A DNA stretch of 64,000 bases from Candidatus Pantoea edessiphila (GTDB lineage Bacteria; Pseudomonadota; Gammaproteobacteria; Enterobacterales; Enterobacteriaceae), in contig NZ_PDKU01000003.1 in the NCBI RefSeq assembly GCF_002933355.1, positions 23,531 through 87,530 of the forward strand, written 5' to 3'. This document shows positions 40,764 through 52,808 of the stretch, piece after piece. The notes under the pieces were generated by a model, which made no database searches, was not told the DNA's origin, and saw nothing but the letters and a program-made list of their open reading frames with translations. Position 1 is the stretch's first letter. Each line of letters begins with the position of its first letter. The position numbers and the translations under genes are program-made.

Positions 40764-41057
40764 ATGCTTCATACTTTAATAAATTCTCCTTATTATAGCG
40801 ATTTGAGTACATTGCTAATGTTAATAAACATCGAAGATGATGTTCTTTTAATACAAGACGGCGTTATAGCTTCAATAAAAGGTAATTTTATTATAAATAA
40901 AATATTTGAAATACATAAATCGGTTATAATATGGGCATTAGAAGAAGATTTAAAAGCAAGAGGATTAGTTAAACAAATTTCTACTAAAGTGCGTTTAGTG
41001 AACTATAATGGTTTTGTTAAGTTAACAGAAAAACATCAACAACAAATGATTTGGTGA
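40764..41057 (+). CDS. tusB: Sulfur relay protein TusB
   Basis: TusB is the third subunit of the TusBCD sulfur relay. The 97 residues (E. coli 95) contain the start MLHTLINSPYYSDL, the LLIQDGVIAS segment and the ending VNYNGFVKLTEKHQQQMIW. It follows tusC by 14 bp and precedes rpsL by 100 bp, in the same order as E. coli. Confidence 0.94.
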   Translation: MLHTLINSPYYSDLSTLLMLINIEDDVLLIQDGVIASIKGNFIINKIFEIHKSVIIWALEEDLKARGLVKQISTKVRLVNYNGFVKLTEKHQQQMIW

Positions 41058-41133
41058 TAATAGAGTTTATTTTTTTTAAATTATTATGATAAATTATTAT
41101 GATATTAAGATAATTATTTTTAATTAAAAATAA

Positions 41134-41532
<399 letters not shown>

Positions 41533-41610
41533 TTTTTTAAAATTAAAAAAATATTAATCAATTGTTAGTATTAAATTGAAAAATAGTAAATAAATAAACG
41601 GAGTGTTTTT

Positions 41611-42081
41611 ATGCCGCGTCGTCGTATTATAAGTCAGCGTAAAATTTTGCCAGATCCTAGATTTAAATCGGAATTATTAAGTAAATTTATAAACATTTTA
41701 ATGGTAGATGGTAAAAGATCTATATCTGAAGCAATAGTATATTCTGTCCTTGAAACATTATCTAAAAAATTTGGTAAAGATGAAATAGAAATATTTGAAA
41801 CAGCACTTGAAAATGTACGCCCAATAATTGAAGTTAAATCTCGTCGTGTGGGAGGTTCTACATATCAGGTACCAGTAGAAGTACGTCCAGTTCGACGAAA
41901 TGCTTTAGCAATGCGTTGGATTGTAGCAGCAGCTAGAAAAAGAACAGAAAAATCTATGATTGTTAGGTTAATAAATGAACTATCTGAAGCTGCAGAAAAC
42001 AAAGGTACTGCCGTTAAAAAACGTGAAGAAGTTCATCGCACAGCAGAAGCAAATAAAGCTTTTGCTCATTATCGTTGGTAA
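41611..42081 (+). CDS. rpsG: 30S ribosomal protein S7
   Basis: S7 starts assembly of the 30S head and, in E. coli, represses its own operon. The 156 residues begin [18 protein letters not shown] and contain [24 protein letters not shown]. The C-terminus ends at HYRW, the short form also seen in some E. coli strains. It follows rpsL by 78 bp; the S7-binding hairpin of that spacer is not obvious here. Confidence 0.98.
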   Translation: MPRRRIISQRKILPDPRFKSELLSKFINILMVDGKRSISEAIVYSVLETLSKKFGKDEIEIFETALENVRPIIEVKSRRVGGSTYQVPVEVRPVRRNALAMRWIVAAARKRTEKSMIVRLINELSEAAENKGTAVKKREEVHRTAEANKAFAHYRW

Positions 42082-42150
42082 TACAAACAGTAAATTCTAA
42101 ATATTTCTTGTCTCAAATTACTTTGAAAGTCTTAAAATCAGAGGAATTAA

Positions 42151-44268
42151 ATGGCTCGTACGATACCTATTACACATTACCGAAATATCGGTATTAGTGC
42201 ACATATTGATGCTGGAAAAACAACCACTACCGAACGTATCTTATTTTATACAGGAGTAAATCATAAAATAGGAGAAGTACATGATGGTGCAGCTACTATG
42301 GATTGGATGGCACAAGAACAAGAACGGGGTATTACTATTACTTCTGCAGCTACTACTACATTTTGGTCTGGGATGGCTAATCAGTTTGATTCGCATCGTA
42401 TTAATATAATTGATACTCCTGGTCATGTTGATTTTACCATAGAAGTAGAACGCTCTATGCGTATTCTTGATGGTGTAGTTATGGTTTACTGTGCAGTTGG
42501 TGGTGTTCAACCTCAATCAGAAACTGTGTGGCGTCAAGCAAATAAATATAAAGTTCCTAGAATTGCATTCGTTAACAAAATGGATCGTATGGGTGCTGAT
42601 TTTTTAAAGGTTGTTAAACAACTTAAAGATCGCTTGGGAGCAAATCCTATTCCTATACATTTATCAATCGGCGCTGAAGATAAATTTACAGGTATAATTG
42701 ATCTAATTAAAATGAAAGCTATCTATTGGAACGATGAAGATCAAGGTCTTACATTTAGATATAAAGACATTCCGCCAGAGATGATAAACATAAGTAGTGA
42801 ATGGCGTCAAAACTTAATTGAATCGGCTGTTGAATCATGCGATCAATTATTGGAAAAATATTTTAATGGTGAAACAATTACAGAAGAAGAGATTAAAAAA
42901 TCTTTACGTAAACGCGTATTGAATAATGAAATAGTACTTGTTACTTGTGGTTCTGCATTTAAAAATAAAGGTGTGCAATCTATGTTAGATGCAGTGATAG
43001 AATATCTACCTGCACCAACAGATGTTCCTGCTGTGAACGGAGTATTAAATACTACTGCTAATGAAAATGTAATAATCCGTCAACCTAATGATAAAGAACC
43101 ATTTTCTGCGTTAGCATTTAAAATAGCAAATGATCCTTTTGTAGGAAATTTAACATTTTTTCGAGTTTATTCAGGCGTAGTCAGTTCTGGTGATGCTGTA
43201 TTGAATTCTGCTAAACTGCATAAAGAACGTTTTGGTCGCATAGTACAAATGCATGCTAATAAACGTGAAGAAATTAAAGAAGTTAGAGCAGGCGATATAG
43301 CAGCAGCTATAGGTTTAAAAGATGTAATGACTGGTGATACATTATGTGATCCTAATGCGCCAATTGTTCTTGAGCGTATAAAATTTCCTGAACCTGTCAT
43401 ATCTGTTGCTCTTGAAGTAAAAACTAAAGCTGATCAAGAAAAAATGAGTGTGGCATTAAATAGATTAGCTAAGGAAGATCCATCATTTCGTGTTTGGACC
43501 GACGAAGAATCGAATCAAACTATTATAGCTGGAATGGGTGAATTACATTTAGATATTATTGTTGATCGTATGAAAAGAGAATTCAATGTTGAAGCTAATG
43601 TAGGAAAACCTCAAGTAGCTTATCGTGAAACAATTCGTGAAAAAATTACAGATATTGAAGGCAAATATATTAAACAGTCTGGTGGTCGAGGTCAATATGG
43701 TCATGTAGTAATTGATCTATATCCATTAGAAGTAAAAGATAAAGATAAGGAATATAAATTTGTTAATGATATCAAAAGTGGTGTTATTCCTAATGAATAT
43801 ATACCAGCAGTTGATAAAGGTATTCAAGAGCAATTAAGATCAGGACCATTAGCTGGCTATCCAGTAGTAGATATAGGTGTGCGTTTACATTTTGGTTCTT
43901 ATCATGATGTAGATTCTTCAGAACTCGCTTTTAAATTAGCTGCATCTTTAGCTTTTAAGGATGGATTTAAAAAAGCTAAACCTGTTTTACTTGAGCCAAT
44001 CATGAAAGTTGAAGTTGAAACGCCAGAGGAAAATACAGGAGATGTTATTGGAGACTTAAGCAGTCGTCGTGGCATTCTGAGAGGTCAAGAATCAAATTCA
44101 ATGGGTGTAATTATTTATTCTGAAGTACCTTTATCTGAAATGTTTGGTTATGCAACTCAGTTACGCTCGTTAACTAAAGGTCGTGCTTCATACTCCATGG
44201 AGTTTCTAAAGTATGAAGAAGCTCCCAATAACATAGCTCAGGCTATTATTGAAGCTCGTAATAAATAA
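42151..44268 (+). CDS. fusA: Elongation factor G
   Basis: EF-G is the GTPase that drives translocation and, with ribosome recycling factor, splits the ribosome. The 705 residues match E. coli (704). P-loop AHIDAGKTT is at 17-25, with [28 protein letters not shown] and NKMDR following. Domains II-V are complete, with GGRGQYGHV in domain IV and the C-terminal [10 protein letters not shown]. It lies 69 bp after rpsG. Confidence 0.98.
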   Translation: MARTIPITHYRNIGISAHIDAGKTTTTERILFYTGVNHKIGEVHDGAATMDWMAQEQERGITITSAATTTFWSGMANQFDSHRINIIDTPGHVDFTIEVERSMRILDGVVMVYCAVGGVQPQSETVWRQANKYKVPRIAFVNKMDRMGADFLKVVKQLKDRLGANPIPIHLSIGAEDKFTGIIDLIKMKAIYWNDEDQGLTFRYKDIPPEMINISSEWRQNLIESAVESCDQLLEKYFNGETITEEEIKKSLRKRVLNNEIVLVTCGSAFKNKGVQSMLDAVIEYLPAPTDVPAVNGVLNTTANENVIIRQPNDKEPFSALAFKIANDPFVGNLTFFRVYSGVVSSGDAVLNSAKLHKERFGRIVQMHANKREEIKEVRAGDIAAAIGLKDVMTGDTLCDPNAPIVLERIKFPEPVISVALEVKTKADQEKMSVALNRLAKEDPSFRVWTDEESNQTIIAGMGELHLDIIVDRMKREFNVEANVGKPQVAYRETIREKITDIEGKYIKQSGGRGQYGHVVIDLYPLEVKDKDKEYKFVNDIKSGVIPNEYIPAVDKGIQEQLRSGPLAGYPVVDIGVRLHFGSYHDVDSSELAFKLAASLAFKDGFKKAKPVLLEPIMKVEVETPEENTGDVIGDLSSRRGILRGQESNSMGVIIYSEVPLSEMFGYATQLRSLTKGRASYSMEFLKYEEAPNNIAQAIIEARNK

Positions 44269-44350
44269 AAAAAGCTAAGTTTAAATTTAAATAAGTATTT
44301 CTTGTTTATATATCCGTAATAAAAAGATATGATAGTTAAGGAATCTATCT

Positions 44351-45535
44351 ATGGCAAAAGAACAATTTCAACGAAATAAATTGCATATAAATGTAGGTAC
44401 CATTGGTCATGTTGATCATGGTAAAACTACTTTAACTTCAGCAATTACAACCGTTTTATCTAAAAAATACGGTGGTCAGGCTTGTGCTTTTGATCAAATT
44501 GACAATGCCCCCGAAGAAAAAGCTCGCGGTATTACTATCAATACTTCTCATGTTGAATATGAAACCCTAAATCGCCATTATGCACATGTTGATTGTCCTG
44601 GTCATGCTGACTATGTAAAAAATATGATTACGGGTGCTGCGCAAATGGATGGAGCAATTTTAGTAGTTGCTGCAACTGATGGTCCAATGCCGCAGACTCG
44701 GGAACATATACTATTAAGTCGTCAAGTAGGTGTGCCTTATATAATTGTTTTCCTTAATAAATGTGATCTAGTTGATGATGAAGAGCTTTTAGAATTAGTT
44801 GAAATGGAAGTTCGTGATTTGTTATCACAATACGACTTTCCTGGAGATAGCACTCCAATCATTCGTGGTTCTGCTTTAAAAGCATTAGAAGGAGATCCCG
44901 AATGGGAAAAAGGAATTGTAGAATTAGCTGAATATCTTGATAAATATATTCCAGAACCTATACGTGCAATTGATTTACCATTTTTATTACCAATTGAAGA
45001 TGTTTTTTCAATATCAGGTCGAGGAACAGTAGTAACCGGTCGCGTGGAAAGAGGTATTATAAAAGTTGGCGATGAAGTAGAAATTATAGGAATCAAACCA
45101 ACTGTAAAATCAATATGTACTGGAGTTGAGATGTTCCGTAAATTACTAGACCAAGGACAAGCTGGTGAAAATTGTGGTATATTACTGCGTGGTGTGAAAA
45201 GAGAAGATATTCAGCGTGGTCAAGTATTAGCTAAACCAGGTACTATTAAACCTCATATTAAATTTGAATCAGAAGTTTATATTTTATCTAAAGAGGAAGG
45301 GGGACGTCATACTCCTTTTTTTAAAGGATATCGTCCTCAATTTTATTTTCGTACTACAGATGTTACTGGTTCAATAGATTTACCTGAAAATATAGAAATG
45401 GTTATGCCAGGAGATAACATTAAAATGTTAGTTAATTTAATTCATCCAATTGCAATGGATGAAGGCTTACGTTTCGCTATTCGTGAGGGAGGTAGAACTG
45501 TAGGTGCAGGTGTTGTTTCTAAAGTTATTAACTAA
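44351..45535 (+). CDS. tuf: Elongation factor Tu
   Basis: EF-Tu brings aminoacyl-tRNA to the ribosome as a GTP complex. The 394 residues are full length, with GHVDHGKTT (19-27), [19 protein letters not shown] (81-85) and NKCDLVDD. Domains 2 and 3 are complete, ending [14 protein letters not shown]. As the last gene of the str operon it is at the tufA position. I see no second copy in this window. A stem-loop with five G-C pairs follows. Confidence 0.98.
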   Translation: MAKEQFQRNKLHINVGTIGHVDHGKTTLTSAITTVLSKKYGGQACAFDQIDNAPEEKARGITINTSHVEYETLNRHYAHVDCPGHADYVKNMITGAAQMDGAILVVAATDGPMPQTREHILLSRQVGVPYIIVFLNKCDLVDDEELLELVEMEVRDLLSQYDFPGDSTPIIRGSALKALEGDPEWEKGIVELAEYLDKYIPEPIRAIDLPFLLPIEDVFSISGRGTVVTGRVERGIIKVGDEVEIIGIKPTVKSICTGVEMFRKLLDQGQAGENCGILLRGVKREDIQRGQVLAKPGTIKPHIKFESEVYILSKEEGGRHTPFFKGYRPQFYFRTTDVTGSIDLPENIEMVMPGDNIKMLVNLIHPIAMDEGLRFAIREGGRTVGAGVVSKVIN

Positions 45536-45541
45536 TTTTCA

Positions 45542-45564
45542 AGTGGCCGGTAAACACGGCCGCT
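45542..45564 (+). terminator. GC-rich hairpin after tuf, probable end of the str operon
   Basis: An 8-bp stem (AGTGGCCG / CGGCCGCT, one G-U pair) with loop GTAAACA begins 7 bases after the tuf stop. It is much more GC-rich than its surroundings, which argues for selection. No run of T follows directly, so it may act as a weak terminator or as a 3'-end stabiliser. Confidence 0.45.
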
Positions 45565-45879
45565 ATAAAAACAACCTAAATTATTCTTTTTTTACAAATA
45601 ATATCTAGTGATAATTTACATCAAGAAATTTGTAAAGCATATGGTATGTATAATAAAGATAAATTATATATTTTATATAGAAACTTTTATTTAGTATTAA
45701 TTTAGTATTGCATATATTACATGATTATGATATTAATTCACAAGTTGCATTAATACTATCTCTATAATTTAGATTATGAAATTTATAAAGTATAGGGTGT
45801 GTATAATTTGAAATAAAAATAAATCATATTTATTTATAGTAATAACAAATATGTATTAAAAGGAATCTTATAATATGTA

Positions 45880-45907
45880 TTGATTATTTTATTAATTTAA
45901 GTATAAT
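45880..45907 (+). promoter_or_regulatory. Candidate promoter of the S10 operon
   Basis: TTGATT (45880-45885) and a perfect TATAAT (45902-45907) are 16 bases apart, predicting a start near 45914 and a leader of about 130 bases before rpsJ. The E. coli S10 operon also has a long leader. The -35 box is only a four-of-six match. Confidence 0.38.
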
Positions 45908-45968
45908 AATGACTATAAATTGTTATTTTAGGCACTGCTTTGTTTTTTTAATGTTATTTATTATCTAC

Positions 45969-46020
45969 AATTAGGAAGTTAGTATAATTAAAATCTTTCT
46001 AATTATTAATTGGTTTTTTT
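45969..46020 (+). promoter_or_regulatory. Leader stem-loop with U tract, possible S10-operon attenuator
   Basis: AATTAGGAAG (45969-45978) can pair with CTTTCTAATT (45995-46004) over 10 bp with one G-U pair and a 16-nt loop. A T7 run lies at 46014-46020. In E. coli ribosomal protein L4 causes transcription to stop at a hairpin with a U tract in the S10 leader. The resemblance here is in layout, not sequence, and the stem is AT-rich. Confidence 0.3.
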
Positions 46021-46024
46021 ATAA

Positions 46025-46354
<330 letters not shown>

Positions 46355-46378
46355 TCTGTTAATAGAGAGGTTGAATTA

Positions 46379-47014
46379 ATGATTGGGTTAGTTGGTAAAA
46401 AAATAGGAATGACTCGTATCTTTACTAAAGAAAGTGTCTCTATTCCTGTGACAGTTATTGAAATTGAATATAACTATGTTGTTCAAGTTAAAAATCTTAT
46501 TCATGATGGTTATCAGGCAATTCAAGTGACTACTGGTAATAAAAAAACGAATCACATAAACAAACCTGAAGCTGGCCATTTTAAAAAAGCTATGGTTAAA
46601 GTTGGTCGTGGTTTATGGGAGTTTCGTGTTAAAAATAATGAAAAATATTCTTTAGGTCAAAAAATTACTATTGATGTTTTATCCAATATAAAAAAAGTTG
46701 ATGTAACAGGGACATCTAAAGGTAAGGGTTTTGCTGGTACAGTAAAGAGATGGAATTTTCGTACTCAAGATGCTGCCCATGGTAACTCACTATCTCATCG
46801 TGTTCCTGGTTCTATAGGTCAAAATCAAACACCTGGTAAAGTATTTAAGGGTAAGAAGATGGCGGGTCAGTTAGGTAAAGAACGAGTAACAATTCAAAGT
46901 TTAGATGTAGTATTAATCGATAGTAAACGTAATTTATTATTAGTTAAAGGCGGTGTTCCAGGTGCTATAGGTGGTGATTTAATTGTTAAATCAGCAATTA
47001 AGTTAGGAGAGTAG
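46379..47014 (+). CDS. rplC: 50S ribosomal protein L3
   Basis: L3 is an early-assembly protein whose long loop reaches toward the peptidyl-transferase centre. The 211 residues (E. coli 209) include [15 protein letters not shown], the loop [26 protein letters not shown] with the glutamine methylated in E. coli, and the VKGGVPGA end. It is 24 bp after rpsJ. Confidence 0.98.
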   Translation: MIGLVGKKIGMTRIFTKESVSIPVTVIEIEYNYVVQVKNLIHDGYQAIQVTTGNKKTNHINKPEAGHFKKAMVKVGRGLWEFRVKNNEKYSLGQKITIDVLSNIKKVDVTGTSKGKGFAGTVKRWNFRTQDAAHGNSLSHRVPGSIGQNQTPGKVFKGKKMAGQLGKERVTIQSLDVVLIDSKRNLLLVKGGVPGAIGGDLIVKSAIKLGE

Positions 47015-47017
47015 CAA

Positions 47018-47623
47018 ATGGAATTAGTATTACAAGATGCCCAAGGGACTATGAATGTTTCTGAAACCACTTTCAGTTGTTCTTTCAATGAAGCATTAAT
47101 TCATCAAGTTGTTGTTGCTTATGCATCAGGAGCTCGTCAAGGAACTCGCGCACAAAAAAACAAGTCAGAAGTAAGTGGTTCTGGTAAAAAACCTTGGCGT
47201 CAGAAAGGTACCGGTCGTGCACGTGTAGGTTCTATAAGAAGTCCTCTATGGCGTTCTGGTGGAGTAACTTTTGCAGCAAAACCTCAAAACCATAGTCAAA
47301 AAGTTAATAAAAAAATGTATAAGAGTGCATTAAGAAGTATCTTTTCTGAACTAATACGTCAAGATAGATTGATAGTTTTTAAACATTTTGTCATAGAATC
47401 TCCGAAAACTAAATTATTATTACAAAAAATTAAAAATTTAGCTATCAGAAACATACTTATTATTACAAGTACATTAGATAAAAACTTATTTTTAGCCGCT
47501 CGTAATTTATATAAAGTTAATATAAAAACTGTAATAAATATTGATCCTATTAGTTTAATTGTTTCTGATAAAATCATTATAACATCTGATGCAATGAAGC
47601 AAGTTGAGGGTATTTTAGAATGA
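47018..47623 (+). CDS. rplD: 50S ribosomal protein L4
   Basis: L4 lines the peptide exit tunnel and, in E. coli, also represses the S10 operon and inhibits RNase E. The 201 residues equal the E. coli length. The tunnel loop [21 protein letters not shown]...[11 protein letters not shown] is intact. Its stop codon overlaps the rplW start by 4 bases (ATGA), so the two are coupled. Confidence 0.97.
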   Translation: MELVLQDAQGTMNVSETTFSCSFNEALIHQVVVAYASGARQGTRAQKNKSEVSGSGKKPWRQKGTGRARVGSIRSPLWRSGGVTFAAKPQNHSQKVNKKMYKSALRSIFSELIRQDRLIVFKHFVIESPKTKLLLQKIKNLAIRNILIITSTLDKNLFLAARNLYKVNIKTVINIDPISLIVSDKIIITSDAMKQVEGILE

Positions 47624-47934
47624 TTTGTAAAGAACGTTTTTTTAAGATAATACGCAGGCCGCACTCTTCTGAAAAGACATCGTTCTTAGTTGAAAAGACT
47701 AACACTATTGTACTTAAAGTAGCTAAAGACGCTAATAAAAAAGAAATTTTTTCAGCTATTGAAAATATTTTTGAAGTAAAAGTTAAAAATGTTAATACAT
47801 TAATTGTTAAAGGTAAAATAAATAAAATTAAAAATCAACGAACACATAAGAAGAATCAACGTGAAAATTGGAAGAAAGCTTACGTTACTTTAAAAAAAGG
47901 TCAACACTTAGAATTTATTGGCGGTTCTGAATAG
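47620..47934 (+). CDS. rplW: 50S ribosomal protein L23
   Basis: L23 lies at the exit-tunnel mouth and is the docking site for trigger factor and SRP. The 104-residue protein (E. coli 100) has the start [16 protein letters not shown], the segment [16 protein letters not shown] and the ending [17 protein letters not shown] few extra basic residues occur near 70-85. Confidence 0.96.
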   Translation: MICKERFFKIIRRPHSSEKTSFLVEKTNTIVLKVAKDANKKEIFSAIENIFEVKVKNVNTLIVKGKINKIKNQRTHKKNQRENWKKAYVTLKKGQHLEFIGGSE

Positions 47935-47958
47935 TTTATTGAGGAAAATAAAATAATA

Positions 47959-48780
47959 ATGGCAGTTATAAAATGCAAGCCAACATCTCCAGGCCGTAGG
48001 CATATGGTTAAAATAGTTGATTCAGATCTTTATAAAGGAAAACCATTTACTCGTTTATTAGAAAAAAAGAGTAAATCTGGAGGACGCAATAATAATGGTC
48101 GTATAACTACACGTCATATTGGTGGTGGTCATAAGCAAAATTATCGTTTAATAGATTTTAAAAGAAATAAAGATAATATTTCTGCAATAGTTCAACGTTT
48201 AGAATATGATCCAAATCGTTCTGCAAATATAGCTTTAGTATTGTATAAAGATGGTGAACGCCGATATATTTTAGCTGCTAAAGATTTAAAAATTGGTGAT
48301 ACGATTCAATCAGGTGCTGGTGCTTTTATTAAATTAGGTAATGCACTGCCAATACAGAATATTCCAGTAGGTTCCATTATTCATAATATAGAAACAAAAC
48401 CAGGTAAAGGTGGTCAGATTGCACGTTCTGCTGGTTCATATGCACAGATAGTTGCAAAAGAAGAGTCTTATGTTACTTTACGTTTGCGTTCAGGAGAAAT
48501 ACGTAAAGTTAGATCTAATTGTCGTGCAACTGTAGGAGAAGTTGGTAATTCTCAACATATGTTACAATCTTTTGGCAAAGCTGGTGCATCTCGTTGGCGA
48601 GGTATTCGTCCTACAGTTCGGGGAACTGCGATGAATCCAGTAGATCATCCACATGGTGGAGGAGAAGGTCGTAATTTTGGTAAACACCCTGTTACCCCTT
48701 GGGGAATACAAACTAAAGGTAAAAAGACTCGCAACAATAAACGTACTGATAAATTAATAATACGTAGACGTAATAAATAA
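47959..48780 (+). CDS. rplB: 50S ribosomal protein L2
   Basis: L2 bridges the subunits and supports the peptidyl-transferase centre. The 273 residues equal E. coli. The C-terminal signature [24 protein letters not shown] contains the conserved histidine, and [15 protein letters not shown] precedes it. AAT-rich spacing of 24 bp separates it from rplW. Confidence 0.98.
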   Translation: MAVIKCKPTSPGRRHMVKIVDSDLYKGKPFTRLLEKKSKSGGRNNNGRITTRHIGGGHKQNYRLIDFKRNKDNISAIVQRLEYDPNRSANIALVLYKDGERRYILAAKDLKIGDTIQSGAGAFIKLGNALPIQNIPVGSIIHNIETKPGKGGQIARSAGSYAQIVAKEESYVTLRLRSGEIRKVRSNCRATVGEVGNSQHMLQSFGKAGASRWRGIRPTVRGTAMNPVDHPHGGGEGRNFGKHPVTPWGIQTKGKKTRNNKRTDKLIIRRRNK

Positions 48781-48802
48781 CATTGAAAAAGGATACAGTT
48801 AT

Positions 48803-49084
48803 ATGCCACGTTCTCTCAAAAAAGGTCCTTTTATAGACTTACATTTACTTAATAAAGTAGAGAAAGCAGTGGAAAATGGTGATAAAAAACCCCTACGTAC
48901 TTGGTCACGTCGTTCAACGATTTTTCCTAAGATGATTGGTTTAACAATAGCTGTTCATAATGGTCGTCAACACATTCCTATTTTTATTTCAGATGAAATG
49001 GTAGGTCATAAGCTAGGTGAGTTTGCTCCAACACGTACCTATCGTGGTCATACATCTGATAAGAAAGTTAAAAAAGTAAAGTAA
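48803..49084 (+). CDS. rpsS: 30S ribosomal protein S19
   Basis: S19 is a head protein that contacts S13 and the A-site tRNA. The 93-residue protein (E. coli 92) begins [16 protein letters not shown] and ends in the basic [19 protein letters not shown] tail. An AAAGGAT site precedes it. It is 22 bp after rplB. Confidence 0.98.
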   Translation: MPRSLKKGPFIDLHLLNKVEKAVENGDKKPLRTWSRRSTIFPKMIGLTIAVHNGRQHIPIFISDEMVGHKLGEFAPTRTYRGHTSDKKVKKVK

Positions 49085-49093
49085 GGGAAAAAA

Positions 49094-49426
49094 GTGGAAA
49101 GTATTGCTAGGTATCGCCGTGCTCATTCTTCTGCTCAAAAAGTGCGCTTAGTAGTGGATTTGATTCGGGGTAAGAAAGTATCAGAAGCTTTAAATATTTT
49201 AGTATATAGTAATAAAAAGGCAGCTACATTAGTTAAAAAAGTATTAGAATCTGCTATTGCTAATGCTGAACATAATGATGGTTCTGATATTGATGAACTT
49301 AAAGTTAAAACGATTTTTGTTGATGAAGGGCCTACTATGAAAAGAATGATGTTACGTGCTAAAGGTCGTTCAGATCGTATTACAAAGCGTACTAGCCATA
49401 TTACTGTAGTTGTATCTAATCGATGA
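49094..49426 (+). CDS. rplV: 50S ribosomal protein L22
   Basis: L22 has a long hairpin that narrows the peptide tunnel. The 110 residues equal E. coli and include [35 protein letters not shown] and [16 protein letters not shown]. The start is GTG 49094, 9 bp after the rpsS stop. Confidence 0.97.
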   Translation: MESIARYRRAHSSAQKVRLVVDLIRGKKVSEALNILVYSNKKAATLVKKVLESAIANAEHNDGSDIDELKVKTIFVDEGPTMKRMMLRAKGRSDRITKRTSHITVVVSNR

Positions 49427-49442
49427 AATACGGAGATTAGTA

Positions 49443-50144
49443 ATGGGTCAAAAAGTGCATCCAAATGGTATGAGGTTAGGTGTTGTAAAACAGTGGAATT
49501 CTACTTGGTTTGCAAATACAAAAGAATTTGCAAACAATTTAGAAAATGACTATAAAGTACGTCAGTTTCTTGCTAAAAAATTAGCTAAAGCATCTATATC
49601 TCGTATAGTTATTGAAAGACCTTCAAAAAGTATAAAAGTAACTATACATACTGCTCGTCCAGGCATAGTTATTGGTAAAAAAGGTGAAGATGTAGAGAAA
49701 CTACGCGTTTCTATAGCAAATATTTCTGGTGTTCCTACACAAATTAATATTTCTGAAGTTTCTAAACCGGAAATAGATGCTAAGTTAGTAGCGAATAGTA
49801 TTACTTCGCAATTAGAACGTCGTGTTATGTTTCGTCGTGTTATGAAAAGAGCTGTTCAAAATGCTATGCGCTTAGGAGCAAAAGGTATTAAAGTTGAAAT
49901 CAGTGGAAGATTAGGTGGATCTGAAATAGCACGCACTGAATGGTATCGTGAAGGACGTGTACCTTTACATACTCTACGTGCTGATATTGACTATAATATT
50001 TCTGAAGCTTACACTACATATGGTGTAATTGGTGTAAAAGTATGGATTTTTAAAGGTGAAATATTAGGTAATGTAACCTCTATTGAACAATTAGAAAAAA
50101 TGACTAATCAACCTAAAAAACAGCAGCGTAAAGGCCGTAAGTAA
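49443..50144 (+). CDS. rpsC: 30S ribosomal protein S3
   Basis: S3 sits at the mRNA entry channel and has helicase activity with S4. I start it at ATG 49443 ([13 protein letters not shown]), giving 233 residues as in E. coli; the open frame continues upstream over the end of rplV. The KH domain [11 protein letters not shown] and the ending [10 protein letters not shown] are intact. CGGAGATT supplies the ribosome site. Confidence 0.97.
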   Translation: MGQKVHPNGMRLGVVKQWNSTWFANTKEFANNLENDYKVRQFLAKKLAKASISRIVIERPSKSIKVTIHTARPGIVIGKKGEDVEKLRVSIANISGVPTQINISEVSKPEIDAKLVANSITSQLERRVMFRRVMKRAVQNAMRLGAKGIKVEISGRLGGSEIARTEWYREGRVPLHTLRADIDYNISEAYTTYGVIGVKVWIFKGEILGNVTSIEQLEKMTNQPKKQQRKGRK

Positions 50145-50155
50145 GGAGAATCGCT

Positions 50156-50569
50156 GTGTTACAACCAAAACGAACAAAATTTCGCAAAGTACAAAAAGGT
50201 AGAAATCGAGGCTTAGCTGTTGAAGCGCAAGTTAGCTTCGGTATGTTTGGGTTGAGAGCTATTGAGAGGGGACGTTTGACTTCTAAACAAATCGAAGCTG
50301 CTCGTCGTACTATGGCTAGAGCGGTTAAACGTCAAGGTAAAATATGGATCCGTATATTTCCGGATAAACCAATGACTGAAAAACCATTAGAAGTACGTAT
50401 GGGTAAAGGTAAAGGCAATGTAGAGTATTGGGTTGCTATGATTCAACCAGGAAAGATTCTCTATGAAATAGACAGTAGTGTAAGTGAAGAACTAGCCCGT
50501 GTGGCTTTTAAGTTGGCAGCTGCAAAGCTACCTATTAAAACTACCTTTGTAATGAAAACGGTAATATAA
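50156..50569 (+). CDS. rplP: 50S ribosomal protein L16
   Basis: L16 supports the A-site tRNA in the large subunit. The 137-residue protein (E. coli 136) has [38 protein letters not shown] and [12 protein letters not shown]. The start is GTG 50156 after AAGGAG. Its stop shares an A with the rpmC start (TAATG). Confidence 0.97.
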   Translation: MLQPKRTKFRKVQKGRNRGLAVEAQVSFGMFGLRAIERGRLTSKQIEAARRTMARAVKRQGKIWIRIFPDKPMTEKPLEVRMGKGKGNVEYWVAMIQPGKILYEIDSSVSEELARVAFKLAAAKLPIKTTFVMKTVI

Positions 50570-50760
50570 TGGAAGCAACAAAGTTGCGTAAAAAAAATAT
50601 TAAAGAGCTAAATACTGAACTATTTAGTCTGCTGCGTGAAGAATTTAATTTGCGTATGCAAGCATCATCTGGTCAATTACAGCAAACCCATTTATTGAAA
50701 AAAGTGCGTCGCAATATAGCACGGGTTAAAACGCTAATGACTGAAAAGGCTGATTTGTGA
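50569..50760 (+). CDS. rpmC: 50S ribosomal protein L29
   Basis: L29 is a two-helix protein at the tunnel exit beside L23. The 63 residues equal E. coli: [26 protein letters not shown], then [19 protein letters not shown]. It overlaps both neighbours by one base, so the rplP-rpmC-rpsQ stretch is translationally coupled. Confidence 0.96.
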   Translation: MEATKLRKKNIKELNTELFSLLREEFNLRMQASSGQLQQTHLLKKVRRNIARVKTLMTEKADL

Positions 50761-51014
50761 TGAGTAATAAAATACGTACAGTACAAGGTCGAGTTACTAG
50801 TAATAAAATGCAAAAATCTGCAGTTGTTGCTATTGAACGTCTTGTAAAGCATAATGTTTATAGCAAATTTATTAAACGAACAACTACTTTGCATATTCAT
50901 GATGAAAATAATCAATGTCAACTTAATGATATAGTAGAAGTTTGCGAATGTCGTCCTTTATCTAAGACTAAATCATGGAAGTTAGTTCGTATAGTAGAAA
51001 AAGCTATTGTATAA
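50760..51014 (+). CDS. rpsQ: 30S ribosomal protein S17
   Basis: S17 is an OB-fold primary binder of 16S rRNA. I start it at ATG 50760, overlapping the rpmC stop (TGATG), giving 84 residues as in E. coli; a GTG three bases earlier is in frame. The [23 protein letters not shown] and [20 protein letters not shown] segments are diagnostic. Last gene of the S10 operon. Confidence 0.97.
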   Translation: MSNKIRTVQGRVTSNKMQKSAVVAIERLVKHNVYSKFIKRTTTLHIHDENNQCQLNDIVEVCECRPLSKTKSWKLVRIVEKAIV

Positions 51015-51057
51015 AAAACTTTTCTATAATTTACTCTATATTAGAAATATAATATGG

Positions 51058-51090
51058 ATGAACGACTCCACTTGAGTCGTTCATTTTCTT
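51058..51090 (+). terminator. Rho-independent terminator between the S10 and spc operons
   Basis: A perfect 11-bp stem ATGAACGACTC / GAGTCGTTCAT with loop CACTT (51058-51084) is followed by TTTCTT. It stands 43 bp after rpsQ, at the operon border known from E. coli. It is among the strongest hairpins in the window. Confidence 0.85.
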
Positions 51091-51179
51091 CAATTATAGA
51101 AAATAATATTAGGTTTTTGATTAGTATTGTTTTAACATTCAATAATATTAATTTATAGATATTAATGGAGCATTTTATA

Positions 51180-51551
51180 ATGATCCAAGAACAAACTGTG
51201 TTAAGTGTTGCTGATAATTCTGGTGCTCGTAGTGTAATGTGTATTAAGGTCTTAGGTGGTTCGCATCGTCGATATGCTAAAATTGGTGATATAATTAAAA
51301 TTACTGTTAAGGAAGCTATTCCTCGCGGTAAAGTAAAAAAAGGTGAAGTTTTAAAAGCAGTAGTAGTTCGTAGTAAAAAAGGTGTACGTCGCTCAGATGG
51401 TTCTACAATCCGTTTTGACAGTAATTCTTGTGTTGTTCTAAATAATACTAGTGAACAACCAATTGGTACTCGTATATTTGGACCAGTAACTCATGAACTT
51501 CGTACCGAAAAATTTATGAAAATAATTTCCTTAGCACCTGAAGTGCTTTAG
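51180..51551 (+). CDS. rplN: 50S ribosomal protein L14
   Basis: L14 forms part of the intersubunit bridge and binds the silencing factor RsfS. The start at ATG 51180 ([17 protein letters not shown]) gives 123 residues as in E. coli; the frame is open five codons further upstream. [24 protein letters not shown] and IGTRIFGPV are conserved. First gene of the spc operon. Confidence 0.97.
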   Translation: MIQEQTVLSVADNSGARSVMCIKVLGGSHRRYAKIGDIIKITVKEAIPRGKVKKGEVLKAVVVRSKKGVRRSDGSTIRFDSNSCVVLNNTSEQPIGTRIFGPVTHELRTEKFMKIISLAPEVL

Positions 51552-51563
51552 TTGAGGTAAATA

Positions 51564-51893
51564 ATGGCAGCTAAAATCCGTCGTAATGATGAAGTTATTG
51601 TTTTAACTGGAAAAGAAAAAGGTAAAATAGGAAAAGTGAAAAATGTTTTAGTTTCTGGTAAAGTTATTGTAGACGGAATAAATTTGATTAAAAAACATCA
51701 AAAACCTATTGCATCACTTAATAAACCGGGTGGTATTGTTGAAAAAGAAGCTGCTATTCCAATTTCAAATATTGCTCTTTTTAATAAAACCACCGGTAAA
51801 GCAGATCGTGTAGGTTTTAGATTTGAAAATGGTAAAAAAATACGTTTTTTTAAATCTAATAATGAAGTTGTTAAGAGTAGAGTTGTTAAGTAA
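51564..51893 (+). CDS. rplX: 50S ribosomal protein L24
   Basis: L24 starts assembly of the 50S particle and lies at the tunnel exit. The 109-residue protein (E. coli 104) has the KOW motif [18 protein letters not shown] near residues 8-25, and [28 protein letters not shown]. It lies 12 bp after rplN. Confidence 0.97.
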   Translation: MAAKIRRNDEVIVLTGKEKGKIGKVKNVLVSGKVIVDGINLIKKHQKPIASLNKPGGIVEKEAAIPISNIALFNKTTGKADRVGFRFENGKKIRFFKSNNEVVKSRVVK

Positions 51894-51904
51894 GTTGGAG
51901 TCAA

Positions 51905-52450
51905 ATGATGATATCAAATCTTCATGATTATTACAAAAATCAAGTAACTCAAAAACTCATGATACAATTTAGATATAAATCTATCATGCGAGTACCAAAG
52001 ATTGAAAAAATTACATTGAACATGGGTGTTGGAGAAGCAGTTACAGATAAGAAATTTTTAGATGGAGCTGTATCTGATTTAACTTCTATTTCAGGTCAAA
52101 AACCATTGATAACTAAAGTTCGAAAATCAGTTGCAGGATTTAAAATTCGTCAAGGATACCCTATTGGTTGTAAGGTAACATTACGTGGCGAAAGAATGTG
52201 GGAATTTTTTGAGCGATTAATGGTAATTGCTATACCACGTATTCGTGATTTTCGTGGTTTATCTATTAAATCATTTGATGGTTTTGGTAACTATAATATA
52301 GGTATACGTGAACAGATTATATTTCCTGAAATTAAATATGATAAAATGAATCATATCCGTGGTTTAGATATTGCTATAAGTACTACTGCGAAATCTGATA
52401 ATGAAGGTATTGCTTTACTTAAAGCTTTTAATTTCCCTTTCCGTCAATAA
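51905..52450 (+). CDS. rplE: 50S ribosomal protein L5
   Basis: L5 binds 5S rRNA and contacts the P-site tRNA. The 181-residue protein (E. coli 179) starts [18 protein letters not shown]; a second ATG at 51908 is also possible. [41 protein letters not shown] and [13 protein letters not shown] are conserved. GGAG lies 6 bases upstream. Confidence 0.97.
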   Translation: MMISNLHDYYKNQVTQKLMIQFRYKSIMRVPKIEKITLNMGVGEAVTDKKFLDGAVSDLTSISGQKPLITKVRKSVAGFKIRQGYPIGCKVTLRGERMWEFFERLMVIAIPRIRDFRGLSIKSFDGFGNYNIGIREQIIFPEIKYDKMNHIRGLDIAISTTAKSDNEGIALLKAFNFPFRQ

Positions 52451-52473
52451 GTAACATAGGCTAACTTAAATAA

Positions 52474-52779
52474 ATGGCTAAACAATCAATTAAAGCACGT
52501 GAAACAAAAAGAACAAAATTAGCGGACAAATTATTCATTAAACGTAATAAACTTAAAGAAATTATTTCTGATATCAAAGTATCTGATGAAATTCGTTGGA
52601 ATGCTATTTTAAAGTTGCAGAGTCTTCCTCGTGATTCTAGTCCGTCACGTCAACGTAATCGTTGTCGTCAAACAGGTCGTCCTAGGGGATTTTTACGTAA
52701 ATTTGGATTAAGTCGTATAAAAGTTCGAGAAGCAGCAATGTGTGGTGATATTCCTGGATTAAAAAAAGCTAGTTGGTAA
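52474..52779 (+). CDS. rpsN: 30S ribosomal protein S14
   Basis: S14 is a head protein. The 101 residues equal the long, zinc-free enterobacterial form, with [20 protein letters not shown] at the start and [30 protein letters not shown]. The Cys4 zinc motif is absent, as expected for this type. Confidence 0.97.
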   Translation: MAKQSIKARETKRTKLADKLFIKRNKLKEIISDIKVSDEIRWNAILKLQSLPRDSSPSRQRNRCRQTGRPRGFLRKFGLSRIKVREAAMCGDIPGLKKASW

Positions 52780-52808
52780 TTCAGGTAGTAGAATTAGAGG
52801 ATAAATTA

